A DNA stretch of 64,000 nt from Buxus sempervirens. Its lineage: Eukaryota > Streptophyta > Magnoliopsida > Buxales > Buxaceae. The notes below the pieces were generated by a model, which saw nothing but the letters and a program-made list of their open reading frames with translations, was not told the DNA's origin and searched no databases. Each line of letters opens with the position of its first letter. Within the stretch, counting starts at the first letter, position 1. The translations under genes were made by a program, and so were the position numbers. The stretch spans positions 20,317,829 to 20,381,828 of the forward strand of contig OX387187.1 of assembly GCA_947561395.2 (NCBI GenBank). Reading direction: 5' to 3'. This document shows positions 31,801 to 43,968 of this stretch, piece by piece.

Positions 31801-34150
31801 CCTCTGAATTTCAAACATCAACCTATTTTGGGCCGTCTATAAGCCTCTGAATTATGGACACATATCCTTTGGGCCGTCTAAAAGCCTCTGAATTTTAAAC
31901 ACAATCTTTTTGGGTCATTTGAAAGCCTCTGAATTTCAAACATCAACGTTTTTGGGCCGTCTAAAAGCCTCTGAATTTTAGATACAATCTTTTTGGGCCA
32001 TTTGAAAGCCTCTGAATTTCAAACATCCATCTCTTTGGGCCATCTAAAAGCCTCTGAATTTTAGACACAATCTTTATGGGTCATTTGAAAGCCTCTGAAT
32101 TTCAAACATCAACGTTTTTGGGCCTTCTAAAAGCCTCTGAATTTTAGACACAATCTTTTTGGGCAATTTGAAAGCCTCTGAATTTCAAACATCAACGTTT
32201 TTGGGCCTTCTAAAAGCCTCTGAATTTTAGACACAATCTTTTTGGGCCATTTGAAAGCCTCTGAATTTCAAACATCCATCTCTTTGGGCCGTCTAAAAGC
32301 CTCTGAATTTTAGACACAATCTTTTTGGGCCATTTGAAAGTCTCTGAATTTCAAACATCAACGTTTTTGGACCTTCTTAAAGCCTCTGAATTTTAGACAC
32401 AATCTTTTTGGGTCATTTGAAAGCCTCTGAATTTCAAACATCAACGTTTTTGGGCCTTCTAAAAGCCTCTGAATTTTAGACACAATCTTTTTGGGCCATT
32501 TGAAAGCCTCTGAATTTCAAACATCAACGTTTTTGGGCCTTCTAAAAGCCTCTGAATTTTAGACACAATCTTTTTGGGCCATTTGAAAGCCTCTGAATTT
32601 CAAACATCCATCTCTTTGGGCCGTCTAAAAGCCTCTGAATTTTAGACACAATCTTTTTGGGCCATTTGAAAGTCTCTGAATTTCAAACATCAACATTTTT
32701 GGGCCTTCTAAAAGCCTCTGAATTTTAGACACAATCTTTTTGGGCCATTTGAAAGCCTCTGAATTCCAAACATCCATCTCTTTGGGCCTTCTAAAAGCCT
32801 CTGAATTTTAGACACAATCTTTTTGGGCCATTTGAAAGCCTCTGAATTTCAAACATCAATTCCCTTAGACATAATCTTTTTTCAGCCATTTGTAAGCCTC
32901 TGAATTTTAAACATCAACATATTTTGGGCTATCTAAAAGCCTCTGAATTTTAGACACAACCTTTTTGGGCCATTTGAAAGCCTCTGAATTTCAAACATCA
33001 ACCTATTTTGGGCCGTCTATAAGCCTCTGAATTATAGACACATATCCTTTGGGCCATCTAAAAGCCTCTGAATTTTAGACACAATCTTTTTGGGCCATTT
33101 GAAAGCCTCTGAATTTCAAACATCAACCTATTTTGGGCCTTCTAAAAGCTCTGAATTTTAGACATAATCTTTTTGGGCCTTCTAAAAGCCTCTAAATTTT
33201 AGACACAACCTTTTTGGGCCATTTGAAAGCCTCTGAATTTCAAACATCGACCTATTTTGGGCTGTCTATAAGCCTCTGAATTATGGACACATATCCTTTG
33301 GGCCGTCTAAAAGCCTCTGAATTTTAGACACAACCTTTTTGGGCCATTTGAAAGCCTCTGAATTTCAAACATCAACCTATTTTGGACTATCTATAAGCCT
33401 CTGAATTTTAGACACAATCTTTTTGGGCCATTTGAAAGCCTCTGAATTTCAAACATCAACCTATTTTGGGCCTTCTAAAAGCTCTGAATTTTAGACATAA
33501 TCTTTTTGGGCCTTCTAAAAGCCTCTAAATTTTAGACACAACCTTTTTGGGCCATTTGAAAGCCTCTGAATTTCAAACATCGACCTATTTTGGGCTGTCT
33601 ATAAGCCTCTGAATTATGGATACATATCCTTTGGGCCGTCTAAAAGCCTCTGAATTTTAGACACAACCTTTTTGAGCCATTTGAAAGCCTCTGAATTTCA
33701 AACATCAACCTATTTTGGGCCGTCTATAAGCCTCTGAATTATAGACACATATCCTTTGGGCCGTCTAAAAGCCTCTGAATTTTAGACACAACCTTTTGGG
33801 CTATTTAAAAGTCTCTGAATTTTAGACAAATCATTTCTTTGGGTCGTCTATAAGCCTCTGAATTATAGACATATATCCTCTGGGCCATCTAAAAGCCTCT
33901 GAATTTTAGACAAATCATTTCCTTGGGCTGTCTAAAAGCCTCTGAATTTTGGACACAACTTTTTTGGGCCGTGTATAAGCCTCTGAATTATAAACACATA
34001 TCCTTTGGGCAGTTTAAAAGCCTCTGAATTTTAGACATTTCTCATTCTTTGGGACCTTTGGAAGCCCTAAAATATTCCAAAAACTCTTTGGTTGGTCTTT
34101 TTTGTATCAATCATTTTCATACCTTGTGGGACATGTTGGAAGCCCTAAAA
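31790..34150 (+). repeat. 83-bp dimeric tandem array in the leader of element B
   Basis: Two related monomers of 41-42 bases alternate: GGGCCATTTGAAAGCCTCTG then AATTTCAAACATCAAC, and GGGCC(G/T)TCTAAAAGCCTCTG then AATTTTAGACACAATC. About 27 dimers are present, with local higher-order blocks (for example, near-identical runs at 33120-33290 and 33460-33620). The array ends in two copies of the neighbouring 65-70-bp type unit (34045-34160). Confidence 0.9.
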
Positions 34151-34352
34151 TATTCTAACAATTCTTTTAGCTCAAGTGAAAAAAAAACCAAAACAAAAAA
34201 AAAATCATCAAAACTCATGTTCACCTAACTCACTTATCTACATTTATAGGTGTGTGACTAGGATTAAATTAGAGCTAACATGTTTCTTTTTCCTTCTCCT
34301 GGTACACTTACTTGCAATCATTGCTCCTGTGACCACATCCAAAGCTCGAGCA

Positions 34353-35786
34353 ATGAATGCTAAAGAGAACCAAGCTCAAGCCACTGTACCCGCTCAGGAC
34401 TTTGCTCAGCTGCAAGAGCAAGTGGCCGGACTGGCCAAGATGCTAGGAGATTTACTGGCAGCTCAGGCCCAGGCCCAGGCCCAAAACCAAGCCTCAACTT
34501 CCCATCAAACACCGCCACCTCAAGCCTACATTCCACCTCCCGCTCAACCCATGCCTGAGCCCATTTCTGAACCTATCCTTGAGCCTATTCTAATCAAGGA
34601 AAACACTGTGGAATATGAGAAAGAAATGGAAAAAGAAAAACCTAGGGAGGAAATGGAAAGGAAACTCCTACATAAGATAGAGAGGATTCAGGAAGAACTC
34701 AAGAAGGTAAAGGGGGGAAACAGCTATGGAGGTACCACCTTCGACGACCTGTGCATATACCCGGATGCATGCCTACCGGCGAAGTTTAATGCCCGGACTT
34801 CGATAAATATGATGGCACGGGCTGTCCAATGAGCCACTTGAAACTATACCACGGGGCCCTATGCCAATTTGGCCGGGATGACGGCATACTGATCCAACTT
34901 TTCCATAGGAGTTTGACAAGATCAGCTCTTAGGTGGTTTGCCATGGTAGACCATGGAAGGATCAAAAGATGGAAGGACTTGGTTGACGCTTTTCTGGATC
35001 AGTATAAATTCAACTCGGAGATCGTGCCAGATCGGTATGACATGATGAGGATGAGTAAGGGAAATGAGGAGTCTGTAAGGTAGTATGCTAAGAGATGGAG
35101 AGAGGCTGCCTCCCAGGTCAGGCCGCCAATGTTGGAACCCGAAATGATCTCAACGTTCGTGGGTACACTGGGGCAGCCCTTCTATAATCATCTGGTGGGT
35201 CAGATCACCACCAATTTTGCAGCCTTGGTACAGGTGGCCGACCGGATTGAGGATGGGATCAAATCTGGCAAGATAAATTGATTATTCCTCCTTGATCAGT
35301 CAACAAGACTCCACTCATAATAAGGGGAATGGTAATGGAAAGAAAAAATCTGAGGAAAGGAGAGAAGCAGAAGTGAATATGGTGCAGCTTCCCAAGGGAC
35401 CCTTTCAAGTCAATGCCCATCCAGTTCCTTTGCTGTCTATCCAAATCAATGTCCCTTCTGCACAACCTGTGAAGGAAGAAGAAGTAAGGAAGAGAAGGGA
35501 GTTTTCAAAACTTCCTATGAGACCATCTGAACTTTTACCTACCTTACTTCAAAAGGGTTATGTGACTTTGAGGTTGTCAAATCCTCATGCAAGCAAGGGG
35601 AAGGGTTATGATCCATCTGCAATCTGTGAGTATCATATGAGCACTCCAGGGCATACCACTGATCGTTGCTTAGCCCTAAAGCACACAATTCAGGATTTGC
35701 TGGATAATAACTCTTTATCATTTAATTCAGTCACACCACTCCTCCTCCCACCAGCAACAATGGGGCAGGCAGCTCAAATGCAATAG
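34353..35786 (+). CDS. Gag region of element B
   Basis: It begins MNAKENQAQA with an Ala/Gln-rich stretch, then a Pro-rich linker and a Glu/Lys coiled coil. The gag core follows (ALRWFAMVDHGRIKRWKDLV, KFNSEIVPDRYDMMRMSKGN), then the zinc-binding CEYHMSTPGHTTDRC. It matches gag of element A over its whole length. It looks broken, with about three breaks. Confidence 0.82.
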
Positions 35787-38700
35787 GGGCAATTTTCTCT
35801 GGAGAAAGAAGATTTGACCCTTCTCAACTTAATGCTCCTATAGGGTCAACTGTCTGGGTTTATTTTGAAAAAGAAGAAGAACAAGAAAATATGATGGGTG
35901 GGGAAGAAAAAAAGAATGAAGAAGAAAAAGGAAAAAAATAGCCAAAAGAAGAAAAAGTGGTGCAGATGACCATGACTACACTGCAAGAACGATCAAGACA
36001 AGGTGATGCAAAGATTGTTCTAGGGCAGGATATTCTACAAGAAGCCAGTACACAAAATGGGGCAGAGTCGATTGAGAAAGAAGGATGGCAGAGAAAGAAT
36101 GGGGGTGTTTTCAAAGAAAAGAATGAGGCAAAGGTTGAATCCATTTTGCCACACATTGATTGGGCAGTCATTCAAGTTCCAAATCAAGTAACGTCACTTC
36201 TTCCAAGGGCTGAGCATGATGTCCTAAATATGAAGGCAATGGCTGATCAAAGAAAGGAATTCTTGCCTCAACCAGCAGAAGATGAACATTTTTGCAAAAA
36301 TGGAAAAAAATCAACTTTTGTCTTTGAGAACAAGGGCAATTCTCAAATTCTATGTTCTCTGAAAAGAAACCCCCATAAAAAGAATGCACATTTCCCGAGG
36401 ACTCTAAGGAGCCTTGTTCTCAGGAAGTGATTTCAATAAAGGCTCTTTCAAAAGCAAAAAAAAAAAAAAAGGTTTTCCTTTAAGATTTTCGCAGAAAAAA
36501 AAAAGATTTTCCCCTTTTACATTTTTCTTTAAAAAAAAAAAAAGTTTTCAACAAGGTCCTGTTTTACTTATGAGTTATATCTCCCATTGAATTTCATCAA
36601 GTTGAATATGACTTCGACATTGGGCTCAATCTTGAGACCAAAATCGAAGAAAAGGACATTTTATATGAAAATTCAAATCCTTTTAAGTGTCATGAGAAGA
36701 ATATTTTGCAAAATTATGAAGTGACCAATTTTATGGCCTTTGGAACCAAAGATGACCCACAGTCTTCAACAGAAAAAATAGAAGAAGATTTGAAGTTTCT
36801 TCATTAGAATACAAAAAGGATCACATCACTTGTTGATTCATTCAAAGGGAAGTTGATAATATTGTTTGAAGAAATTTTGGGGCTTTGCACTTGAAAATAT
36901 GGGAGAAGATTTGACCTTTTTGTTGGAAATAGAATTGGGCATCATCTGATGGAAAGAATCCAAATTCATAAGATTGATCAAAAGGTGAAGAACTTGTTCA
37001 TAACAGAGGTTCTCTTTGAAGAGGCTTTTATCTTGACAGAAGTTGATTAAAAAAAAAAGAATAGGAAAAAAGGAAAAATCCTGAGCCAGTCATGAAGTGC
37101 AACTCTACTAAGTTTGAAAATTCAAACTTTTCTTAAAATGATAAGATGCCTTTCTTTCTTATATCCCTAAATTTTTTGAAATCCCTAGTTAGATCCTTTG
37201 AGCTTGATAAATTTTTCCAAGTAACCTAAACTGAGAATTGTAACCCCACACTGGGGCAAATTTATTAAGGCAAAAAAAAAAAAAAAAAAAGGAATGAAGG
37301 GGCATTATTGAAGTTCAAAAGGGATTTTGAAGATGGGGCAAAGAAATTAAAAAAAAAAAAGAAAAAAAAAGGAAGAAAGAAGAAAAAGGGATCATCAAAT
37401 GATATATCTTCAAAATTGTGAAGAGAAGAATGAAAAAAGAAGTTCAATATTGGGGAATAAGCTTCAAATGAAGAAATCAAAGTAGGGGAAGAAATTCATT
37501 ACTGGGGGCAATTTTGTATTCATTCCAAAAAAAAAAAATGCCTTAAGAATTACAATTTCAGTTAACCCATTTGATCATATGGTATTTGAGCCTTTTATTC
37601 CTTTTCTTTCTAAACAAACACCAGGCCTCCGTTTCGTCCCATTCATAAGTCCTCTTTGATTAAGAAATTTTGAATTAAGGCAGTTTTAACTACATAGTTG
37701 CTGGTGATGAAGGATAAAAAAAAAAAGAAAAGAAAAATGGAGAAAATGTAGTGAAAACCCAGAAGGGCGCTACGTGGAAAATAATCAGCTATCTACAAGA
37801 AGAAAATCGTCGAAGAGGAAAGTCCAGAATTGGCATAGATTCAGGTGAAGTCCTCATGTTGGTGGTTATTTTGAGATATAGTCACTTTTCGAGTGATTGA
37901 GGAAAATTCTCTTTTCAAGACTGAAGCAACATAATCAGAACTATGATATGAATCATCTATGAACAAGTTGATGGCCATCAAAATTGCCATTAGGAAATTA
38001 TGGCTGAAGTTGAAGTCATAAATTCTCATATCATGGATACAATGGAGAAACAATTGCTCTTCAATTGGATGAAGGAAAATGTCTTTCTAGACTGGGGCAA
38101 AATAGTCAAATTGAAAGAGTCGTCATATCTGAAGCATCAATTGACAAGCCGATGGTCATGGGGATGATTCTAAAGGTTCCTTATTTTGGTATTTCTTCAT
38201 TTTCCGAAATAATCTTCTCATTATTCAACTTGATTTTAATTCTTTTGGATTATATGCTAATAAGTGATTGGATCATTTTTCAAAAAAAAAAAAACTCAAA
38301 AAGCAAAAAACTATATTTTTGGCCTATGATGAACATCTATGTCTTTTCATAAAAACATTGGTTTTGCAAGCATTAGAGAATTCTGAGGCCACTAGTATAA
38401 AACTTATTTTTGTATTTGCATTCCTTTATAAGGGTTTCTTTTTGCAAAGGTTAAAAAAAGAAAAAAAGAAGAAAAAGAAGAAGAAGAAAAAAAAGAAAAG
38501 AAAAAAAAGGGAAAAAAGAGGATCATCTCTGCTGAGGGACAAATACTACTTCAAGAAATCAAAACCGGGGCATGCTCAGCGCCTTTCCCTCTGGGTTTTC
38601 ATTGAAATAAATTACAGTATCTGGAAGAAGCAGTCAGGCCTTAGTCTTCGGATTTGAAAAAAAAAAGGAGAAGCTTCGAAGCAATTGCATGTTTTTTCCT

Positions 38701-39673
38701 TTAAACAAAGGTTTCCAATTCTGAAGAAGGATTTTACTGAAGCAGTAAGAAGGCATGAATGAGAGGTCATGGGTTGTAAGGGCATCCATCAATCAAGAAG
38801 AGGCATTCACTTGGGCAGTTGAAAAGAATGAAGTCAGGCTATGGGCAACAATGGCACATACATCCTTATTGAGAGAGCAAGAAGATGAAGAAGCAAAAGC
38901 AAGTTGCAGAATATTCGATCACAGGTTTGGGCATCAAATGGCACCCAAGTAAATCAAATAATAAAATCAATTAGGAAAATTCAATAAAATATTTCCTTCC
39001 TTATTGTTGAAAAACATCAAAAGCAATTAAGTTTGCGGAGGTCAATTTTAAATCCACATTCTTTTCAAAATTTGCTTGTCTCAAATTTCTTTTCATAGCC
39101 ACGAGAGCTCAAAGAAATCTGAGATAAGGAAGAGACGCCATCCCGTCAGACTATAAACAGCAGGGGTTTTATTGGCTATCTTCAAATCCATGTTTTTAAT
39201 CACTCATTTGTTTGACCAAAGTAAGTTCAATTAATGAGGTGTCTTTCAAACGTGCAATTTTGAGTTGTGTCTATTCTTTGCTGTTCATTGTGCTACAAAG
39301 TCTGCTATTTTCACAAAAAACCCTATTTTGCCTTAAAATCCACTTCATAGCCACAAGAGCTCAGTGGAATTTGGGACAACTTGGGGAAATGTGCTGGTCA
39401 AAAGGAAAATATTCACTTAATTTTTAACTTGGTCTGATAAAAAATCAGTTTTCAAAAATCTTATTTTTGGGCTTGAAATCCACTTCATAGCCACGAGAGC
39501 TCAGTGGAATTTAAGACCTCTTGGAGAAATGCCCCCCTTCAAGTTAGGGCTTTTTGGCAAATCTTCACCCAAAAATTATTTTACAAAATTGAATTGAACC
39601 AAGCAAATCATGGTTAAGGGAGTGCAATTTGGGCTTGTCTAATCTTTGCAGCTCATTGCTTCGCAACTCCCGC
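35787..39673 (+). other. Pol-less 3' region of element B
   Basis: No RT, RNase H or integrase motif is seen on either strand. Two short remnants match the region between protease and RT of element A: an HIDWAVIQVP segment near 36155 and a stretch coding EYDFDIGLNLET near 36605. The rest is A-rich, with homopolymer runs (36455-36545, 37270-37380, 38450-38520). A CATAGCCACRAGAGCTC motif recurs at 39094, 39345 and 39485, shared with the 3' tail of element A. Confidence 0.65.
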
Positions 39674-39685
39674 AAAGAGGGGCAG
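39674..39685 (+). other. Polypurine tract of element B
   Basis: AAAGAGGGGCAG directly precedes the LTR start TGTAGACACC. It differs from the tract of element A by one G in length. Confidence 0.85.
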
Positions 39686-39788
39686 TTGTAGACACCCCAG
39701 ATTGCACAGTAAAAATGAAGAATAATTGGCAAAAATCATTATCTCCTTTGAAACCAGCACAAAATTTGAGAAAATAAGCATTTTTCCT

Positions 39789-39935
39789 TGTATCCAACAA
39801 CTCAGGCCGGATACAAGCATATCCCTTTGTATCCGACATAAGTTGTCGGATACAAACAGGTCTTAATGTATCCGACATCATATGTCAGATACATATAGAT
39901 GCTTGTGTATCCGACCTGATATGTCGGATACATGA
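39789..39935. promoter_or_regulatory. TATCCGAC/GTCGGATA palindrome patch in U3 of element B
   Basis: Four inverted pairs recur about every 38-42 bases, for example GTATCCGACATAAGTTGTCG followed by GATAC, and TGTATCCGACCTGATATGTC followed by GGATACA. The patch lies 100-250 bases into the LTR, the position that in element A is held by the CCGTA/TACGG patch. Confidence 0.7.
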
Positions 39936-40097
39936 TTTTTGCTCAAAATTAGGGTTTTCCGAGAGTTTTCACTTTTTACCATCATATCCTTCATTAAATG
40001 AGTGGAAATCTCGGAAATAGCCTTAGGGTTAAGGTTGGTGGGCTCTAGACATTAGTTTGTGTCTACCATCCCACCAACCCTAACCCTAGTCTTTGCC

Positions 40098-40106
40098 TAT
40101 AAATAG
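40098..40106 (+). promoter_or_regulatory. TATA box in the 3' LTR of element B
   Basis: TATAAATAG lies in the same relative position as in both LTRs of element A, about 410 bases from the LTR start and downstream of the palindrome patch. Confidence 0.7.
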
Positions 40107-42200
40107 GAGGCTCCTCCCTAAGCAAATGACCATTAACTCTTGCCAAGAACTTTTGCCAAGAAGTTGGAGATCAAAGAGCTCCGAGTGAAGAGAGGAACCG
40201 CTGCAATCTTGCTTCCAGAAGCCCAGGTAAGCCTCAAACTTCTCTTTATTTTTCTGTTTTTACATTCTATATCTAGATCTCTTCTTCTACCTTTCTGTAG
40301 AATAAGGCTTCTTCTATGTGTGTGAAAACCCTTCCCCTACTCAAAGTACCTCGAGACTCCCCCTAACTGTAAAACGTGAAGGCGGGATCTAGGGGAAACG
40401 AGACTGGGGATTGATCCTAGTGCTAGAACCTTGATTGGAATAAGCCTTTTGATTCTATGAAAACCGTTTCATATTCAAAGTACCCCAAGATTATCTTGAA
40501 GAACTGTGTTTAACGGGGAGAGAGAACTAAGGGAAACGATAACGGAACGGAACCCTAGGTTATTTTAGAACCCCATTTGATTGATTTGAATGCATGCTAT
40601 ATGTTATTTTGTTAAAGAATGGATTTTTACACATACACACATAGCACTTGTTTAGTCGGATTTGGCTTGTATTTTGGATCTATTACCGTCATTGTGGTGA
40701 ATCTAAAATAAATAGCCCCAAACAATTCTGGGATATTTCTTGTTGCTTTTAAACATGATTTCAAGCAAGTTTTGTTGAGTATTGAAGACCTCTAGGTCCA
40801 ACCTCTTGGTTTTGGGCATTTTTGCTCACTTTTTGGGGTTTTTTGGCATATCCTTTCCAATCGGAGAGGATGGTGAGCCAAACCTGTGCCCCATTTTTTC
40901 CTAGAAGTTCTTCAATATCTTTTGAAAATGGTTTTGATTTATCTTGCACGGATTCCACACACTTGGTCACTGTTTGAATTGATTTTATTCAAAAAGGGCT
41001 TAACTTGACAACAACTGTACCCCAACTTCGGACACTAGTAACTTTATCGTCCGGATGAATTTTGGAGTGATTCCAGAGCCATGGGAAATGTGAGGCTGTC
41101 TAGTTTATGCCTGTAAAATTTCATTAATTTCTATTAAGCGGATTTTTGACACCTCTCTGTCGAAGTTGATAGGTCATTTCAGGTGTGATTACAGAACCTG
41201 TCACTTCTACTGAGCGCCATGTGTTCGTTTTAAGTTCGATTCGAATGATTCTTGTTTCTGAGTTTTCCTTTGGAAGTCTAGTTTCAAATCCAGTTGGTTT
41301 CATAATTTTTTGACTCCATTTGTGTTGTTGGTAACAGATTTACTCAGAGCTGTTCAACAGCACTTTTCTGGGTAAATCTGTGATCTTCGGGGCCTGTTTG
41401 GGAGGTCACCCAAGACACATCCGAATGAACTTTTGTATGAGGCTAGTTTCATCTGAAAGATGGCCATACATACTTCATTCACACCAAATTTCATGAATTT
41501 ATATGAAGCCGATTTTTCTAGATACTTCTCCAAACTTGGGCACTTGCCACTTTTTACTAACTCCAACAGCACTTTAAAAAGAAGCATAACTCCTAGGATT
41601 TCAACCGGATTTAATTGGGATTTTGCATGAGTCTCTTATTTACCATAATCTTTCAAATGGATTTGGTTTGACTCCTTTTAAATTGGATTTAAATGATTTC
41701 AAGACAAATGGCATTATCTTTTACCGAATTTTTCGGATTTGACTCAACTTGGGTTTATGCAATTTTTGCTTTAATTTCCATCTATTGGTGATATCCCAGA
41801 AGTGATATTGACATAAAAGAGGATCTAGAATTCACTTGGATTTCTCATGTGAAGGTATCACACATTTGTTTAATCCATTTTCAAGGTTTTTAATGATTTT
41901 AGCAAGCTTTCTCAGTTTTTTAGCATGAACAACACTTGGCAACCACCTTGTGTGGGTGAATGGGGGTGCCTAACAACTTTCCCCGTTCATAATCTAATCC
42001 CCTTACCCATCTCTGGATTTGATTTTCAAGTAGAGTTATTTTTACTCTAGTATTTGCCTTTTTGCTCTGTTTTCTTATTTTGAATCTTTTGGTGTCCATT
42101 CACACCCCAAAAATCTGAATGGTAGCGACTCTCCCATTTTTACGTTGAGCCCGTGTGTTGACGGAGGGGAATCATCCCGGTGATTTTTCTATGTCTCACA

Positions 42201-42923
42201 CTAACCAAAAAAAAAAAAAAAATACCTTAGGTAGCTCCTGGAGATAAATCAATACTCTATCAACTTGGGGAGTGACCTACATCAACAAAAAGATAGGACA
42301 AACATTAAATTTTACATAGCAAAATAAAATTGAATCTTGAAACCATAATCTTAGGTGAGTGGGGGTGGAAAAAGAATAATAATAGAAACCTATCTTTAGA
42401 TTAAACTGAATTCGGATGGCAGCCCATTCTAGCCTGATCACCCTGAAATCTTTAGATGAATCCCGAACCACAGCAGCAATCTTTGAGCTAAACGCATAAT
42501 GAAGAAGAATCAGAGCTCCGTCCTCTTTTAGAACCTTCGAAAGAGATCTTGATAAACTCCACCAAATGGTAGCAGACGAAAATGATAAACTCGAAGATGG
42601 AGAAAGTAGAAGAGGAAATTCTCACAAACCCTCGAGTTATATATATATTCCACAACAACAAACCTGAAAAACAAACTTTGCAATAGCTGAACTTCAAGTT
42701 CCCAAAGAAATGCCCAAGTAAAAAGGAGAAAAAAATAAGGGTGAAAAGAAATAAACAACTGCAATCCCTATAACGGTGCATAAAACTATCGATCTCAACC
42801 ATGTTCAATCCATGATCAATAATCTTTCCTCGAACTACCGGAGCTTAGTCCAATAGCCACATAGCAGAAAATTTCTCTAATCGAAGAAGAATTACAAAAG
42901 CTCAAGATTTCAACGTCTAAAAG
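42201..42923. other. Low-copy flank, no clear gene
   Basis: This is DNA immediately right of element B. Short minus-strand open frames (for example 42488-42808) are not convincing on their own. They may be intron or 3' untranslated sequence of a gene reading leftward from 43238. Confidence 0.3.
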
Positions 42924-43238
42924 TCACTGAAGAAATTCAAACACAAAGACTGAATACGGATCAACAATCAGAAAATTACAGTTATAACCCTCTCCTTGCT
43001 TCTGGTTTGGTTGTCTCTCTACATTCTCCGGTGGCAGTTCCTTCTTCACCGCGCTCTGAGTAGAGAAACTGTTTGACACTGACGCAAATGACTGTTTAAG
43101 AGGAAGCCGGGGATGATGCCAATTCAAATGCTGTCCTCGATGAAAAAGTAGCAACGACCTCACAAAAATACCTACGGCACGGCCATCGTAGGATGAGACG
43201 AAGAAGAAACTAAAAGCAGGTAGTCTCAGAGCCCCCAT
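42924..43238 (-). CDS. Possible first exon with mitochondrial-type N-terminus; unrecognised
   Basis: An open frame of 104 residues starts at an ATG (43238). Its N-terminal 60-70 residues are rich in Arg, Ser, Leu and Phe and poor in acidic residues, with SLLLFHRGQH and SFASVSNSFSTQSAV, which resembles a plant mitochondrial or plastid targeting peptide. The tail after about residue 80 (GEGYNCNFLIVDPYSV) changes character and may be intron read-through. I do not recognise the protein. If it is a real first exon, the rest of the gene would lie to the left, where element B inserted, so the gene could have been disrupted. It could also be a chance frame. Confidence 0.3.
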   Translation of the reverse strand: MGALRLPAFSFFFVSSYDGRAVGIFVRSLLLFHRGQHLNWHHPRLPLKQSFASVSNSFSTQSAVKKELPPENVERQPNQKQGEGYNCNFLIVDPYSVFVFEFLQ

Positions 43239-43714
43239 TCCAAGCTCGAGTATTTCCGCGGTTGAATTACTTCGGCCTCCACAAAAGATGAGCTATTAGG
43301 ACTGTAAAGCTGCCGTTGCAAGATCGGCTCCTGCAGGCTTTTCTTGTATTTCCAAAACCATTTATAACTAACAAACCCATCTTGAGAAAGAGATTTTTAT
43401 TTATGTGTAAAAAGTGGCCATGTGGCACATGCCTTTGCGCACACACGGCACCTAATGTGGCATTGTGAAATTCCAAAATTATCCTTAAGATTCTATTGTC
43501 CGTATCTTCTTTGTTTCTCATCCAATTTGGGTACGGTTTGTTTCATTTTGCTAGCCTCAGCACAGCTATTAAATAAGCCCGATTTTGTCAGACATTTGGG
43601 CTTTTGATGTGACCTCGATTTTCGTGTCCAATCCAAGATGCGAAATTAGGGTGCTTACACATGAGATCGTGGCTAACTTTTAATAGGGTTTTAAGGCATT
43701 GCTCGGACGTGCAT

Positions 43715-43968
43715 GTGTTCAAGGGAATCTCTTTTAGAGTTCTGCATAAGATGGAAACTTCTAATCTGGGAAGATCTATTATTTTGGCATCTGTATAAGT
43801 AACTAGAGAGTTTCCAAAACTTCTAAAATATTCTATTGCTTGTGTTCAAGGGAATCTCTTTTAGAGTTCTGCATAAGTTGGAAACTTCTAATTTGGGAAG
43901 ATCTATTATTTTGGCATCTGCATAAGTAACTAGAGAGTTTCTAAAACTTCTAAAATATTCTATTGCTT
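43715..43968. repeat. Tandem duplication of a 127-bp segment
   Basis: Copies at 43715-43841 and 43842-43968 start GTGTTCAAGGGAATCTC and end ATTCTATTGCTT. They differ at only a few positions, so the duplication is recent. Confidence 0.9.

Larger units (their letters stand above)
1..42200 (+). mobile_element. Element B: Ogre-like (Ty3/Gypsy, Tat) LTR retrotransposon, pol-less, host of element A
   Basis: The end of the 5' LTR (1-331) is followed by a primer-binding site at about 334-351 that matches the Ogre-type site for tRNA-Arg. The 3' LTR (39687-42200) follows a polypurine tract at 39674-39685. Internal DNA is 332-2929 plus 31141-39686, because element A sits between. It contains a long leader, tandem arrays, a gag region on the + strand (34353 to about 35786) and remnants of the spacer that lies between protease and RT in element A. 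No RT, RNase H or integrase is recognisable, so B looks broken or non-autonomous and probably depended on a relative such as A. The 331 comparable LTR bases differ from the 3' LTR at roughly 4 percent of positions by eye, so B is older than A, as the nesting requires. The start lies outside the window. Confidence 0.88.
39687..42200 (+). repeat. 3' LTR of element B
   Basis: It is 2514 bases, from TGTAGACACC to GTCTCACA. A TATA box at 40098-40106 lies about 410 bases in, as in element A. U3 holds the TATCCGAC/GTCGGATA patch at 39789-39935. Its last 331 bases match the window start. The right border is followed by CTAACC and a poly-A run; the target duplication cannot be checked because the left flank is outside the window. 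Confidence 0.9.

Noticed and set aside
31137-31807. Open frames of about 70-145 codons on both strands
   Set aside because: They are tandem-repeat frames in the leader array of element B; the repeated peptides only mirror the DNA unit.
31790-34150. CRISPR-like array of regular short repeats
   Set aside because: The units are contiguous with no unique spacers, sit inside a plant retrotransposon, and there are no cas genes.
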